From Moniliella sp. 'wahieum' (Eukaryota; Basidiomycota; Moniliellomycetes; Moniliellales; Moniliellaceae): a stretch of DNA of 64,000 bases. The DNA is taken from positions 186,001 through 250,000 of the forward strand of contig RSEE01000083.1 of NCBI GenBank assembly GCA_003971905.1, in the 5' to 3' direction. Below, piece by piece: positions 36,821 to 49,243 of this stretch; the stretch's first letter is position 1, and each line of letters begins with the position of its first letter. A model generated the notes under the pieces. That model saw only the letters and a program-made list of their open reading frames with translations, was not told the origin of the DNA and did no database searches. A program made the translations under genes and the position numbers.

Positions 36821-38525
36821 TTACTTGTCATTAGATGGCTTCTGACTCAATGTTGTAAGATGATGGAGTGAGTGTAGTGGCGTCAGCCGTGTCAGCAATT
36901 GCAATGTCATGGTGTGCTCGCGTTCAAGGGTGGTGTGGTTGGTCACACGCCAAATGAGCAGAGGTACCACAATTAAGAGCGCTCCCACATTGAGCCCCCA
37001 CGCGACGCCCAGTTGCTCCTCAAATGATTTCTTATTGTTCTCCATTCCCCATCCTGCCACGTTGCCTGCACTCTGGATGGCCTTGTACAGTCCGCTGATG
37101 TAGGCAAGCTTGGAGATGTCGTTGCTAAGCATGCCAAAGATGGAGTAGCACAGTACTTGTGTACAGGCGTCGATAAGCCCCATGCACATGTATAGTACTG
37201 CCCGGCCGCCATAGGGATTCGACTCGGTCCAGGATTGTCGGGCAGGGAGCAACGTGATAGCCACAGTGGATTCGAGGCCCACACGGGTAGGACTCTCGGC
37301 GTACTGTCGAAGGCTCATTCCCTCGGCCGCATAGTGCTCCTTGAACTCCATCAAGACTTTGTACGAACCACCCCACACGGTCCAGCAGACGACGAAGGTG
37401 ATCGCCCAGCCGGCCCATGCACGATGGCGCCGAGTTAGACGCGGTGTATCCAGTACGAAACCCATGATCATCGCGCCAAACATTTGAGCGAGCCAGTAGA
37501 GAAGCGAGTTGAGGCCACGAGCACGAAGGGAGAAGAAGTAACCATTGTACACGGTTTGCTGCCAGGCATAGCAATAGTTGGAACTGAGAGCAAGAGGACG
37601 AGAGCAAATCCAGGGATCCTGGCACAGTACCCGCACCATGCCTGTCATCCCTCCTTAAATGGTAACTCTGTGGGAGTGACCCAAGGGTGCCATCGGAACG
37701 GACCGTCTTACGCGGATTGCGCAACAAAAGTGTCGCGCATGCTCCTACAAAGGTAATCACCGTAAAGGCAAGTACGTGCTGTTGCTCACCTGATTGTCAG
37801 ACGTGTTCCATCCCAGACCCATCTCGATGGCTGATCCCAGGACGCCTCCCAGATTAAAAATGATCCAGAACAACGCGATGGCTGTATACGAAAGGAATTG
37901 TCAGGAGGAGCAGGGGGGGAAGAATGCTGAGCGACGTACCTTTGCCCTTGTTCTCCTCGGTGGGGTAGGAAAGCATCAGAGCACCCTGTCCAGTCCAGAG
38001 GAAGGAAGCACACATCCCAAGATGGCACCCGCGGCAATGACAAAGTTGGTGTTGCCATTGATGTTGTAGCTGAGGAAAGAGGCAGTGTAAAGACAGTAAC
38101 CAAGAGCGCCTGTTTCGACAGTGTCAGGTGCAAGGCGTTGCGCAGAAAGGATGGCGTGAAAATGACTTACCAATGAAAATCATCCTCTTGGAACCAACCA
38201 TGTTGTGGATACTGCCCGAGATGAAAGAGACGCCAGCAAAAACGGAGTATAAGGCAATGTTGGCCTTAACCGCTGCACTGGGGTCGGACAGGCCGCCACC
38301 TCCCATGCCACCAAGGGCGTTGAACATGCCTGGGCCAAGGAAGCAAACGAAGCCGAGGATGCACACCTGGACCATGGCCGAATGATACCAGCCCAGGAGA
38401 CCTTTGCGGCGTATGACATGGACCACGTCCACCTCCCCATTGGTGGGCAAGGCGACAAGCCCAACGTCGATGTGATCTTTCCGGTCGAGCGACCCTGTTG
38501 GGGTTGAAGCAGAGGCAGCAGACAT
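36821..38525 (-). CDS. UNC93-like MFS transporter (DUF895)
   Basis: Polytopic membrane transporter with unknown substrate; fungal UNC93-like proteins form a DUF895 branch of the major facilitator superfamily. Start at 38525: MSAASASTPTGSLDRKDH, a soluble N-terminus. TM1 begins MVQVCILGFVCFLGPGMFNA with the family-typical LGGMGGGG. Later segments read NIALYSVFAGVSFISGSIHN, GALGYCLYTASFLSYNINGN, FVIAAGAILG, GQGALMLSYPTEENKGK (about 37985-37940), LFWIIFNLGGVLGSAIEMGL (about 37860), AITFVGACATLLLRNPRKTV (about 37740), YCYAWQQTVYNGYFFSLRAR (about 37570), GLNSLLYWLAQMFGAMIMGF, WAITFVVCWTVWGGSYKVLM, YISGLYKAIQSAGNVAGWGM, and the stop at 36821. Four or five short introns separate the exons (donors near 38170, 38105, 37938, 37787). 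This is one of the few genes here whose conserved parts need no frame correction. Confidence 0.88.
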
Positions 38526-39227
38526 GGGCGAGAGGGGGTGTGTGGTGGGGGGGAAGAAGATGATAAGGGCAGGGGGCTGAGCGCTGAGTGAATATAGTCA
38601 GTGCTCAGCGCGTTCAGCCTTCAAGTTGGCGCTGTGGATGTATGGACTGCGATAAATGGCGTACACTCGGGCTGCGTTGCGGGCCAACGCGGCAGTGCCA
38701 ACCTGTGGGCGTGTTGGGAAGCCTTGGGCTGTGCTGTTGTGTCGAGCATGTCTGGCCTCTGTGGCCCGTCTGGCCCCTGGCGGAAGCTAAGCCAGGAACG
38801 ACCCGAAGATCGACGTGGCGGGGGGCTGGCTCCCATGCGCCCCATGCTCCCGGTCCCGACCCTCGCCCCCACCCGTCACTACACTGGGCTCGTGCCTGGG
38901 GCCAGCGGAGGCTGGCGCCGTGCCTAATGCTCCTGCCAGCTTCCGGCATCCTTCGCGGCGCTTGTCCCGGGGCTGAGCGCCGAGCACCCGACCGTAGCAC
39001 TAGGGCGCTGTCGGATCACTGACTGCCCCACGCTTGTCCCGCAACACGGGCCAGGCACAGGGGCAGCCTGGGGGGGTCTATCAACGGTATCTCTCCAAGC
39101 TTAAGGCTTAACGCCATACTACGTAATCACCCCAGCCCCTAGTCGCCCCCGCAGCAGGCCCCAGCTGCTGTGATGCATGATAGTTTGGCCGTGCGGCGGG
39201 CATAAGCATAAGGCCTAAGCTCTAAGG

Positions 39228-39325
39228 GTGAATCTAGTCACTAGTCACTAGTCACTCAGTACTCAGTTACTCACTACTCAGTACTCACTAGCCTCCTAGT
39301 CACTAGTCACTAGTCACCGGTCACC
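39228..39325. repeat. TAGTCAC / ACTCAGT short tandem repeat block
   Basis: CTAGTCACTAGTCACTAGTCACT followed by CAGTACTCAGTTACTCACT variants and again CTAGTCACTAGTCACTAGTC, ending in GGTCACC. The period is about 7, with a palindromic CTAG centre. Confidence 0.85.
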
Positions 39326-40927
39326 CCGGCCGCCACGCGCTTCCCCGTAATCGATTGCCTCGGGCAATCAGACAGGCGTTTTCGCCGAAGGAAACGACGC
39401 CCCCGCAATCGCGTGTCTCAGGCGTTGCAACGGATCTATCCTGAGACGGCAGAGGAAGAGCCGGGCAGCCTGTGTTGGCTCAGACACCTCAGATTGAACG
39501 ACCATCAATCAGGCAGAACCTGAGCGGCTGAGCGCGCTGTGGCTACGCTTGCGGATCGCTAGTAGATTGGGAAGAGGAATGTCGAGGAGGTCTCGGATGA
39601 ATCATCAACACGAGCTCACTTTTATAGTAGTTGATGTCTCCATGTGGCAACGAGGAAAGCACCACAGTGACCCGGCGGAGCACGCCCTAGCAATACCACA
39701 ACCTCGACCCTTAGTGCCTGCACCATAAAACGGGTAAGCGCGGAGCTCTGGCCGAGAGATGTGGGGAAAAGTCCTACTGTTGCACAGACTGAGTTCGGGA
39801 GTAGAGAGGGTGCACAGGGTAAGGAGTTACTGATTGTGGGGACACAGACCAAGACCAAAAAGACAGGCGGACAGAGTCGGAGGTGGCGAATACGGGCGCA
39901 TATACGCTCATAGGTCGATGGGTGTTCTGAGTGGTGTCTGGTGCTGACATGTGACAGCCGGCAACATTCCCATACTGTTCTGCCTGGCATGTATGATGGG
40001 TCGAGGTTGGCCTGCACCGTCCAATGTTTCCCTGTGGTTGGCTAGGTCTTCTTCAGTTAGCTTACCTACTCAGAAGGTTTTCTTTTCTTGCAGCAATACC
40101 TGTATTTGCGTTCCAACCACCTGTATACCGCTCCCGTATATACTCGATATACTCCTCCTCTCTCTCCGCTATATCGCTGTCTGCATCGTAGAGACTGTTG
40201 TGTCTCGATTGCGTTCTGGCATACTTGCGGCGCTAAACCGGCATGCCTTGACACGGGGGGGGTCACGAAAACGGGGGAATGGAGGTGGTCGGTGGGGGAA
40301 CAAAGAGCATGAAGGGGGCAAAATGAGATCTTACTTCTTTGCTGCACTGTAAGATTTGTACGGCTACGAGACGGTTCGTCTTTTATGCCATCGTACACCA
40401 CCGTGCACCACAGAGCACACTATGGACCTTCTCTCGAGCGTGGTGAAGCTGGCACCCTGCTATGCCCAATGTTGGATTAGCTTGTCGCCCATCTGCGATG
40501 TGGAAGTCGGGACTATATATAGCCCATCAGGCGTGCTGGGTACAGCCTGGCACAGCACAGGCACTGGGGATAAGGGCTACCGGCTCGATTGGTGCTCTGG
40601 AGATTGCGAGGATGCATGTTGGGGGCGCAAGACTGAGCCACAGCGCAGCGGACGGGATTTGGGCACTGGGGCGAAAGGTCAACTGCTGAGCGGGGGTCTG
40701 AAGAGGAGGGCGGTTGCAAATGGTGGCGAGTGGTGCTCTGTGGACCGTTTTGGCTGCGCACAACGACACTACTGTCCGCCCATTCATCCCCATAATGAAA
40801 GCTTTCTTCCCTTGGATTTACTCTTAGTAGTTCTGTTCTAGTCTCCTGTAGCACTTAGCAATACTACGCACACATGCTGCACTATAACTGCGCAATATCC
40901 ACTGGATCACCCCGATTGACACATATT

Positions 40928-40980
40928 AACCACGAAAAATCCACTGATTACCACTGATTACATTTAGTACCACTGATTCC
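40928..40980. repeat. CCACTGATTA tandem repeat
   Basis: Four degenerate copies: TCCACTGATTA, CCACTGATTA, TACCACTGATTC and a half unit. Confidence 0.75.
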
Positions 40981-41494
40981 CACAGAAATACGACGCAGTG
41001 AGTGTCACGGGCTTATCTTCGGTTATCGACAGATACCTCTTGGGTCCACATGCAAGGACATGATGCATGGCTGCACCCAAAATTCCGGAGCGCACGTTTG
41101 CCGGCACTCCAACACTGAGGCTAATCAACGAGATGTTGCACTTGAGCGTCGGACCGTGAGCATATTCGGCGGAGACTTACGCGCTGAAGACCGGGTGAAA
41201 GCAGGCGGAAATCGATCCCATACTATACACGTACTATTATGGGTACACACTGATGCAGTCCGATCGATGAGAGGCAAATGTCGCTTTTGGATTGAAAAGG
41301 GGCGTCGAGAGGCACATAAGGGAAATCGACAGCGCCGCAGTACGGCATTGATGCGCTCCTGAAATGCCGCCCACGTCAGACGGTAGCCCATATTAACAGG
41401 CAGCGCCCACTGAGCGCAGCCGGCGAGGGTAACAATATGCAAAAGGCTGAAATGGCACAGCCACTCTATATTGATTGGCGAGGGCATCTGTCGA

Positions 41495-41502
41495 TATATA
41501 AG
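41495..41502 (+). promoter_or_regulatory. TATA box of Hsp70 copy 3
   Basis: TATATAAG about 110 bp upstream of the ATG at 41612, inside GGGCATCTGTCGATATATAA, which is shared with copy 2. Confidence 0.65.
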
Positions 41503-41611
41503 AGAGTGTCGACGCCGAATTAACCATACGCACTCGCACCACATTCACCAACACCACCAGCACTCTCCCCACCACCTCCCCGCCCAGCACTTCTCCGCCT
41601 CCTCACCTACC

Positions 41612-43454
41612 ATGTCCAAAGCAATCGGTATCGATCTGGGCACCACGTACTCATGTGTTGCTGTTCTTGAGGGTGAGGACGGGGTCACGATCATTCGCAA
41701 CAGCGAGGGCAATAACACCACCCCCTCGTATGTGGCCTTCAAACATGGAGAGGCTTATTGGTGATGCGGCGTTCAAGCAGACTGCCATGAACACATCCAA
41801 TACTGTGTTTGACGCCAAACGACTTATCGGCCGCAGGTTTGACGAAGAGGTGGTCCAGGATGATATGAAGCACTGGCCTTTCAAGGTGGTTGATGAGGAC
41901 GGTCAGCCGGCAATTCAAGTTCAATACAAGGGCGATACGAAGACTTTCACTCCCGAGGAAATCTCGTCCATGGTTTTGTCCAAGATGCGCGAGACGGCCG
42001 AGGCGTACCTTGGCGGGCCTGTAAAGGACGCTGTGGTGACAGTACCTGCCTACTTCAACACCTCCCAACGCCAGGCTACCAAAGACGCTGGTACCATTGC
42101 GGGGCTCAACATCTTGGGCATTGTCAATGAGCCCACTGCAGCTGCCATGGCTTACGGGTTGGACACAATGACTGAGCGTAAACGCACTGTCCTCGTCTTT
42201 GACTTGGGTGGCGGTACGTTTGACGTATCTTTGCTTGACATCACAGAGGGCACATTTGCCGTCAAGGCCACCTCCGGTGACACCCATCTCGGTGGCGAAG
42301 ACTTTGACACCTGTCTCGTCAACCATTTTGTCGAGGAATTCAAACACAAGGAAAACAAGGACATCACATCTGATCCTCGCGCTCTTCGCCGTCTCCGTAC
42401 TTCTTGCGAGCGCGCGAAGCGCACTCTTTCCGAGGCTGAACATACCACAATCAAGATTGACTCGTTATTTCAGGGTATTGACTTTATCGCCTCTATCAGC
42501 CGGTCTCTCTTTGAGGAGTTGTGCAAAGACCTGTTTTCCCGTATCATTGGCCCTGTCGAGAGCGTCCTGCAGGACGCGAACATTAACAAAAATGACGTAA
42601 CTGACGTTGTCTTGGTTGGGGGGTCAACAAGGATTCCTCGTGTGCAGCGCCTTCTCACGGAGTTCTTTGACGGGCGCAAACTCAGTCGCTCAATCAACCC
42701 CGACGAGGCGGTTGCCTATGCGCCGCCATCCAGGCTGCTATTCTCGCGGGTGACACCACTGAGTTAAGCCAAGAGCTGATTCTGCTCGATGTAGTCCCAC
42801 TGTCATTGGGAGTGTACCAACTCAGTGGTGTGTTTAATGCCATCATCAAACGCAATTCAACGGTGCCCACCAAGGAGGTGAAACCCTTCACAACGACTTG
42901 TGACGACCAGACTGCTATCAGATTTGCCGTGTACGAGGGTGAGCGGTCCCTCGCCGAGGAGAACCATTTTCTGGGCGCGTTCAGGCTAACTGGTATCCCC
43001 CTGCGCCCCGGGTGAGCCTACGGTTTATGTGACCTTTGACTTGGACTCCAACTCCATTCTCACGGTGTCGGCCGTTGACAAGAAGACGAACAAATCAAAA
43101 ACGATTACCATCACCGATAGTGGCCGCCTGTCAAAGGAGGACATTGCGCGCATGGTATCGAATGCCGAGAAGTACAAGCAAGATGATCACGAAGCGGTGG
43201 CACGGATTAATGCCTTAAATGAGCTGGATTCGTACGCCTGCCAATGCGCCGCTGGCTGCGTGAACATGGTACTGCGGACAAGCTCAAGCCGAAGGAAAGG
43301 GAGGTACTGGAAGCGGCGGTCAATGAGACGTTTGACTGGCACGGCGAGTACTCAACGAATGCTTCAAGGAGATGTTTGAAGAAAGGAAAACAAACCTGCA
43401 GTCCATTGCAGCCCCATCGTGCAGGCATTTGAGCAGCGGAGCCGGAGTGTGTAG
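41612..43454 (+). CDS. Hsp70-family chaperone, copy 3 (arm B of an inverted duplication)
   Basis: The best preserved of the three. [20 protein letters not shown] starts at 41612. After a one-base break near 41745 a single frame runs from [20 protein letters not shown] to [10 protein letters not shown] (to about 42720). It includes [64 protein letters not shown] and [20 protein letters not shown]. One missing G near 42722 breaks GAAIQAAIL. The substrate domain continues with [37 protein letters not shown], a break near 43010, [20 protein letters not shown], and lid [20 protein letters not shown]. The end reads [17 protein letters not shown] with stop TAG at 43452-43454. There is no GGMP repeat or EEVD, so docking to Hop/CHIP-type TPR co-chaperones is not expected. 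Confidence 0.92.
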
Positions 43455-45120
43455 GCCAGTAGTGTGGCCATGCACAACTCCAGGCCATTAGTCCCGGTTG
43501 CCACTCAAGTCCTCACCTACCTACATCAACTGGCAGGAGCTCATCCCAAACACCGATGTCTCCGGGTTCCCTGGCCAGCGGGGTGTTGACTGTGATCCTC
43601 AGGCTCCCAGTCGGTAGACCAGGTTCGCCTCGGTTCCATCGGCTTCCACGCTGACGTCCCTGCGTGTCACTGTCCCTGTGCCCTGCACACTCTCCTGTGT
43701 GACTCACTGTCCTTGTGCCTAGTCCGGCCTCCTATATAGATGCCTCTGTACCCAGACCCACTCTGGCTCCAATCCATCACCTTCTCTCTCCTTCTGCCCG
43801 TCCGGCTCCCTAGGCCAACAGAGCGCTGGAAACGCCGCACCAGGCGGTACAAGTCTAAGTCGTGAGCACCCTCTGTTGTACACGGCATGTACTACATCGA
43901 TGGTCACAAGTGGTTGCGGGTGGAACCCATACATGCCACTACTTTTCTCTTCCTTCCCTTTCTTTTTCTGCTTCTTCTCTCCCTTCTCTTTCTCTTCTTG
44001 AATCTGGAAGCCACGTTCGATTTGTTATCCTAACGACGAAGTGCGGTCGAAAAGACCTCCCTCTGCTGCCTGGTCTCTCTTATCATGATCACCGGCATCA
44101 TCGTATGGCGGTCTTCACAACACGACATACAGAAATTGTTGACGTGTTGACAACGTGATGCCCACTATACTATGGTTTCGCCATGAAGCCGAGCACTCTA
44201 TTCGATGCACACAGTCTTTCAACTACTACTATACAGGGCCGGTTTAACGGCAGCAATGAACGGAACCGATAGTGCAAATTGAGAACCGTGGCTCACAGAG
44301 TGACAGAGTGAAGTTCAGTTCCCCTCAAAAGAAGCTAGGCAGATGGCTCCAACAATGATCGGAAAAAAAGCCCGTGTGCGGGAGCAAGACTGTGGTGACG
44401 GCTGAAGTGGGTATTTGGGTATTTAATTTAACGTTTAAACTGCTTTTCTTTTCTTTTTTTTGGCTATATGTCGTGCTGCGCTATATTGCGAAACGATGGG
44501 CGTGCTCTTGCACATTGGAAGACGCGCACTCTCGTTCGCTCAGTGGGGGCTACGGCAGAGGTTGTATTACTAAGTCAGACGCCTTCTGGAGGGTGTTGGT
44601 GATGGGAAGGGGAACGCTGGGTTGGAAGGGAGGGGAAGGAGGAGGCCCGCTTTTGTCTTTCACGTGACCTGGTTCGGTTGGTTCGGTTGGTTGGTCTGAG
44701 ATCTGCGATCTGACTTGTGATAAGGTACGCGCAGCTGAAAACACACTGCTGGGGTGCGGTGGCCGGGAAAGTGCCCCCGTGCTGAGGTGGCGGCGATCTG
44801 CGCAGCAGCTAGAATTCAAGCGAGGCGCAGCACAGCGCCAGTCTAGACTGCGCAAAGGCCAGGTGCCATCCGCCCTATCTCACATCTTCCGTCTCACACT
44901 AACCCCCCCATGCCGGGTGGCCCGCCGGGCTGGAGCAGTGTTGCAGCAGTGTCGCAGCTTGTGCACCCGCAGCTGGGAGAAGGCCAGACCACCCGTGCGT
45001 TCGAGCCGTTCAGCACACCCGAGTCTTCCTCGTCCTCCCCTCTTCTCTTTTTCTTTTCTTCTCTCCCCTCCCCCCACCACCACCGCCTGTGCCGCGACTC
45101 CGAGTTTCCGCCCCGCAACA
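43455..45120. other. Intergenic region Hsp70 copy 3 to the GPI glycoprotein
   Basis: The left 700 bp is the duplicated 3' flank. Positions 44160-45120 hold a TTCGGTTGG repeat (about 44671-44695) and a C/T-rich leader (45020-45100) before the next ATG. No other gene is supported. Confidence 0.55.
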
Positions 45121-46494
45121 TGTACCTCACTGGAGCCTCTTTGGTCACTGCCTTGGCTGCCGCCAGCAGCGTCTCTGCCCGCGCCATCCTGTACAGTCCG
45201 GAGGCCCGCGGACCGGCCCCCACGGGTGCGCTCGACAAGCGGGCCGCTCCACGGCGACGTCCGTGTCGGTCGTGACGACCGTGCCGTACACGCCGACAGA
45301 GAACACCAAGTCGGCCGGTATCTGGTCCACTGCCAGCCCTGCGCCATTCTCGTACGGCACTCCCAGCAGCACCTATTTCGGCGTCAAGGCTCGTGGCAAG
45401 AACGGGCCGACCAACCCGGATCAACCGTCGCTCAACACTCCGGTCAACCAGACCTCCGACTCGCGCCTGGCCAGCATCAACTCCATTGACGACTGGTGCA
45501 CCTTCGGACCGTCCCCGCTCAACACCGATACCCTCGGCGACCTGGAGCAGACCACCGTGGCGTACTGCACCAAGCCGCGCAACAATGCTCGTGTGATTGT
45601 ATGTTGTTGCCCCCCCTGTCGTCTATTATGTTTCTCAAATGCTAACTTGTTCTTCTGCATTGTTGTATTCTAGCCCGATGGCACGGTGACGGCGGTTCAG
45701 TTTGTCAAGACGCCGCTGTACGTGCAGCTGTACGCCATTGGCAACTTTGCCAACATCAATGTTGCTCCCGGTGATTCGGGCGGAGAGCTGGACCCCCACG
45801 GGGCGACCAACATGGGCAACCCGGTCGGTGGTAACGTCACCTCGAACGTGGCGGACGGCAAGACGGATGTGTTTTACGAAGAGTGGATGAACTACATTTC
45901 CTCTTCCGAGGTGTGCTTCCGCGTGTGCATTGCCGGTACGGACGAGGCGACGCCGTCGGTAGAGTGCCAGCACACGCTGGATGAGATGGGCTGCTCGTTT
46001 GTCATGGCTCAGCTGCCACTGACAAATGGGACATTCGAGTCGTGCGAGGCCGACGCGGCGTACCCGCCCGGCCTGTACCCCCAACCCGACGGTTCTACCT
46101 CGACGTTCCAACAGTACTACGCTGGTGTCTACACCCACGGTGCGACGGCCTACTCGTACCAGAACGCCCAGTCGGGCCAAGTCACTCCATCCGCCCCTTA
46201 CTCCTACCCTACTCCGAGCTCTTGCGCCGCCGTGTCCACCATCAGCAACGGCTTGGTCGGCATGGACTACATTGCGCCCCCCGCCTCCATACTTCCACCG
46301 CCGCTTCCACTGCTAGCACCGCCCCATCGGGCTCGGCTGCTGCCAGCGGCGGCAGTACCCTCATTCCCGCCTCGGCCTCGGCCGCCGGCTCGGGCAGCTC
46401 ATCCAAAAAGTCGTCCGCCTCACGCACCAACATGCTCGGCGGCGCGGCGGCTGTGCTGGCTGCTCTGGCCGGCAGCGCCATGGCGCTGCTTTAA
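45121..46494 (+). CDS. GPI-anchored secreted glycoprotein, macrofage-activating-glycoprotein-like
   Basis: The ATG at 45121 gives a signal peptide, MYLTGASLVTALAAASSVSA. A Lys-Arg (LDKR) near residue 40 could be a Kex2 cleavage site. After a one-base break near 45245 the mature part reads STATSVSVVTTVPYTPTENT and WCTFGPSPLNTDTLGDLEQT. Following an intron at 45599-45673 come PDGTVTAVQFVKTPLYVQLY, NINVAPGDSGGELDPHGATN, WMNYISSSEVCFRVCIAG and VECQHTLDEMGCSFVMAQLP. The WC-AP and PHGA motifs with paired Cys match the fungal macrofage-activating glycoprotein family, a cell-wall or secreted protein of unknown biochemical role. A Ser/Thr/Ala-rich stalk and hydrophobic tail (GGAAAVLAALAGSAMALL, stop 46494) predict a GPI anchor. 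A second break lies near 46282 in a C-rich stretch. Confidence 0.85.
45599..45673 (+). other. Intron in the GPI glycoprotein gene
   Basis: Donor GTATGTTG, branch site GCTAACTT, acceptor ATTCTAG. It joins NNARVI to PDGTVTAVQF in frame. Confidence 0.9.
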
Positions 46495-49243
46495 CCGCAA
46501 GCACAGTCATGGCTTACCGCAGTATCCAACTGCCTCTGCCGCTTGGCCCCAAACCGTTCCGTTTGCTCGGCCCCCTGTGCAGCATGTCATCATTTGCTAT
46601 CCCTTCTTCCCCACTATCCTTGCTCTGCCGTTTCCCTCTCGTTTCCCTCTCGTTTCCCTCCCGTTTCCTCTCGTTGCTTCGTTGTCCTCGTTTTGCAGCA
46701 CCATGCCGTGTCATATTCTTCTCCCCCCCCTCTAACCCGTAGGATCATTGTCCTATCGGTTGTGGAACCTTTTGTCCCTCCTGCACCCGTCCGGTTGGCT
46801 TGTTCGTGTCACATGTCCTTGCAGTGCGTTTGCTCCTTAAATGTCTTGTTCTTAAATCGTTTTTTTGCTGTCGTTCTGTGTGAGGCACACAGTAGCCTAT
46901 GTCTCCTTTTGTTTTGTTTGTCGATATTTCTGTTTCTGTCTACTGTGAATGGTGAAATCCCACCAGCTTGCTGCGGTGCCTTAGGTAGCCATTTTGGTAG
47001 CCATTGCATATAGTAATGCGACTGGCGATGGGCGACCCGGGCATGGTTGTCGGGCATTGCACGTTGGCCTGAGGGCCCGTTTAGGACCGAGGGAGGCACC
47101 AACTGCCTCTCCTCTCCTCCGTCTTTCTGCCTCCAGGGTATACCCCATCCCTTTGCCTACTTCTGTGTTCTTATACGTTTTTGTTCTCGTCCCACGCTAC
47201 CCCTTTTTGTCTACCCCCACCTTGATTGTGTTCCACTGATGCAGGCAGCACGGTCCGCAGGGCATGCGCCCATTGCCATGTGCCAATTGCCATGGGACAT
47301 GTGACAGTGTTCATATAGTGCCAAGCGACCACACGCAACGAACGCCAACCCACAGATCCGAACCAAGCCCAAATTCAAGTGCAGAGGGAGGGGAAGGAAG
47401 GGGGTGGGGCGGGGGAGAGAGAGTGTGTATCATATGCCGAAGACCAAACCGGCTCGCCGGGGGGGCAGTGTGAAACGCTAAATAGGTGTAGCATAGGGGG
47501 GTAGTGGGTCCTTAGCCCTTAGCGCTTACCCATGAGATGCGGGGGGGAGGACCAAGATGGAGAGTCTACTGTACCGACCTGATTATTCCAACACAGACCG
47601 GAAGCCAGGGGAAGAGGGAGGGGACGAAGGAATGAGCAAGAGAGAACGCTTCCTGAGAAGGGGAAGAAATGCTGGGAGGGTGGGAAGGCCATCAGATGAG
47701 GCGTGGGGGGAGACATACGTGTATAGATAGGAGCACCGTGCGATGAGGAGAGAGGAAGGGTGTATAAGTCTGCAAGGTGGAGAAATCGGAATGCGAGGGA
47801 GTTATGCGAGCAGGGAGAGAGGAGGAGGAGCAGAGACCCATAGATATATATGCGCCCGAGGAACCGGTGCAGTACGAGAGAGAAGACAGTGAGAACAAAG
47901 CAGAGGTGGTCCGGTGATTCCTCCCCTGATGGCAACCTTTGTGGCCACAGGAAGCAAACAGCACCAGGAACGAGATGGACACGATGAATGAAAGACGACA
48001 GAAGAGTGAGACTACCGACTGCCCATAACCTTGTTGCGACTTCGACGGAACGACGTCATCTTGGGAAGCGTTTTCGAGGAACAAAAGCTCTTGATTGCAC
48101 TCGTATATCCTTCCGTAGATGTCGAAGCACAATTCGCATTGCTTTCATTGTGCGCCTCCCTTTGGGCACGCCGGACAAGATCGGATGGGTGCGAGCGAAG
48201 AGTTGGTTTTTCCGCTGCTGTCAGCGACCTAGGTGGGGCTGCTGGGTCAGGTGTGGCACTCGAAATAAGGGAACGGCGAAACAGATTGGAAAGGAACCGT
48301 TCTGTGATCGAATGCGATGGATCGATTGGGTGAAGGACGAAGGGGGAACGGGGAGGGGGTCTTGCTGGTTCGGGGAGGAGTCAGAGGTACGCTGATGGCC
48401 CTTACTGTTCGGATCCTTCTATCCTTGCTCTTCATTCCGTTGAAAGCTGACCTTGGTCCCACTGCACTTGCGAAGAAGGAAACAAAGGGGTAAGAAACCT
48501 ACCTGTCCCATTGATACTACCGGGAGGGTCACGAGATAAACTGGTCTTGCTCGCCGCTCGGGCTGGGGTAGGCAGTTGGAGGAGGGAGGCAACCCTGATG
48601 GCTGCGCTTTAACCATGGATGAACCACCTCGCTTCGTCCTGTTTGCAACCGGAAGAAGCCAGCACATTGCGGATTGGTGGTTGGGCTTCGGGTGCGTTGG
48701 TTCCCAGTCCAAACAAGAACCGCAGGAGGGGCATGCTGCGCCGTTGAGCTAGCTCAGTGGTTGCTCCCTTGGTGCGCGCCACGGGCCCAGTGGTGCAAGG
48801 GACCGTTGTCCCACTCTGAACAGGGAACGCTGCCTCCCGTCGTGGCTCCCTGATTACATCCTTCAGGTGGTTCGAGTGGGGGAACGACGTAAACAATGGA
48901 AGCGAGTTGTGGTGCCGGCGACAGGGGCACGGGCATCTTGGGATTCTAGATGGGAGATTCTGGAGGGGAAGAGGACACGTGATGTGGTACTCCTTTGGGG
49001 GGCTAATAGGCAAACGTCCTCCTCTGTCTTTGGGGCAAGCTTGGCTGGTACTGGCCGGGGAAGCAGCCTTTTGGCCCGGCATGGATCACATCTTGGTTAA
49101 TGACTGGCGGGGCGGTCATGTGGCTGTTCTTGCCCTCTCCCGCCTGTTGGGCAGAAGTAGAGGAAGGCATAGAGAAAGGTTGGACTTTTTGCCTGTACCC
49201 CATGAAGAGCGGGCCGACGAGCTGGAGAGAGCGCCAACGAGGC
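46495..49243. other. Long intergenic region
   Basis: The 3' flank of the GPI glycoprotein is C/T-rich with repeated TTTCCCTCTCG near 46630-46670. Positions 47340-48400 are purine-rich on the plus strand. Minus-strand frames at 49401-49003 and 49082-48609 could be low-complexity C-terminal coding of the cyclin gene but show no domain. Confidence 0.5.

Larger units (their letters stand above)
38526..41040. other. Gene-poor region with short tandem repeats
   Basis: Contains the TAGTCAC block (39228-39325) and the CCACTGATTA block (40928-40980). A GC-rich part (38600-39060) gives long but featureless open frames on both strands. A 161-codon frame at 40356-40841 has no recognised domain. I see no supported gene. 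Confidence 0.5.
41040..44160 (+). repeat. Segmental duplication, arm B (Hsp70 copy 3 unit)
   Basis: Inverted partner of 27050-29790. The unit includes the distal and proximal promoter, the Hsp70 coding region and the 3' flank with CACCCTCTGTTGTACAC (about 43868) and GCGGTCGAAAAGA (about 44044). Arms A and B face away from an 11 kb spacer that carries NOP14, DBP8, NDUFAF3 and the UNC93-like gene. Confidence 0.85.

Noticed and set aside
40356-40841. 161-codon plus-strand frame upstream of Hsp70 copy 3
   Set aside because: No domain and a composition like the surrounding desert.
48735-48885. tRNA gene candidate (TAGCTCAGTGGTTG A-box-like and a distant GGTTCGAG)
   Set aside because: No acceptor stem pairs, the D-stem does not close, and the boxes are about 120 nt apart with no anticodon arm that folds.
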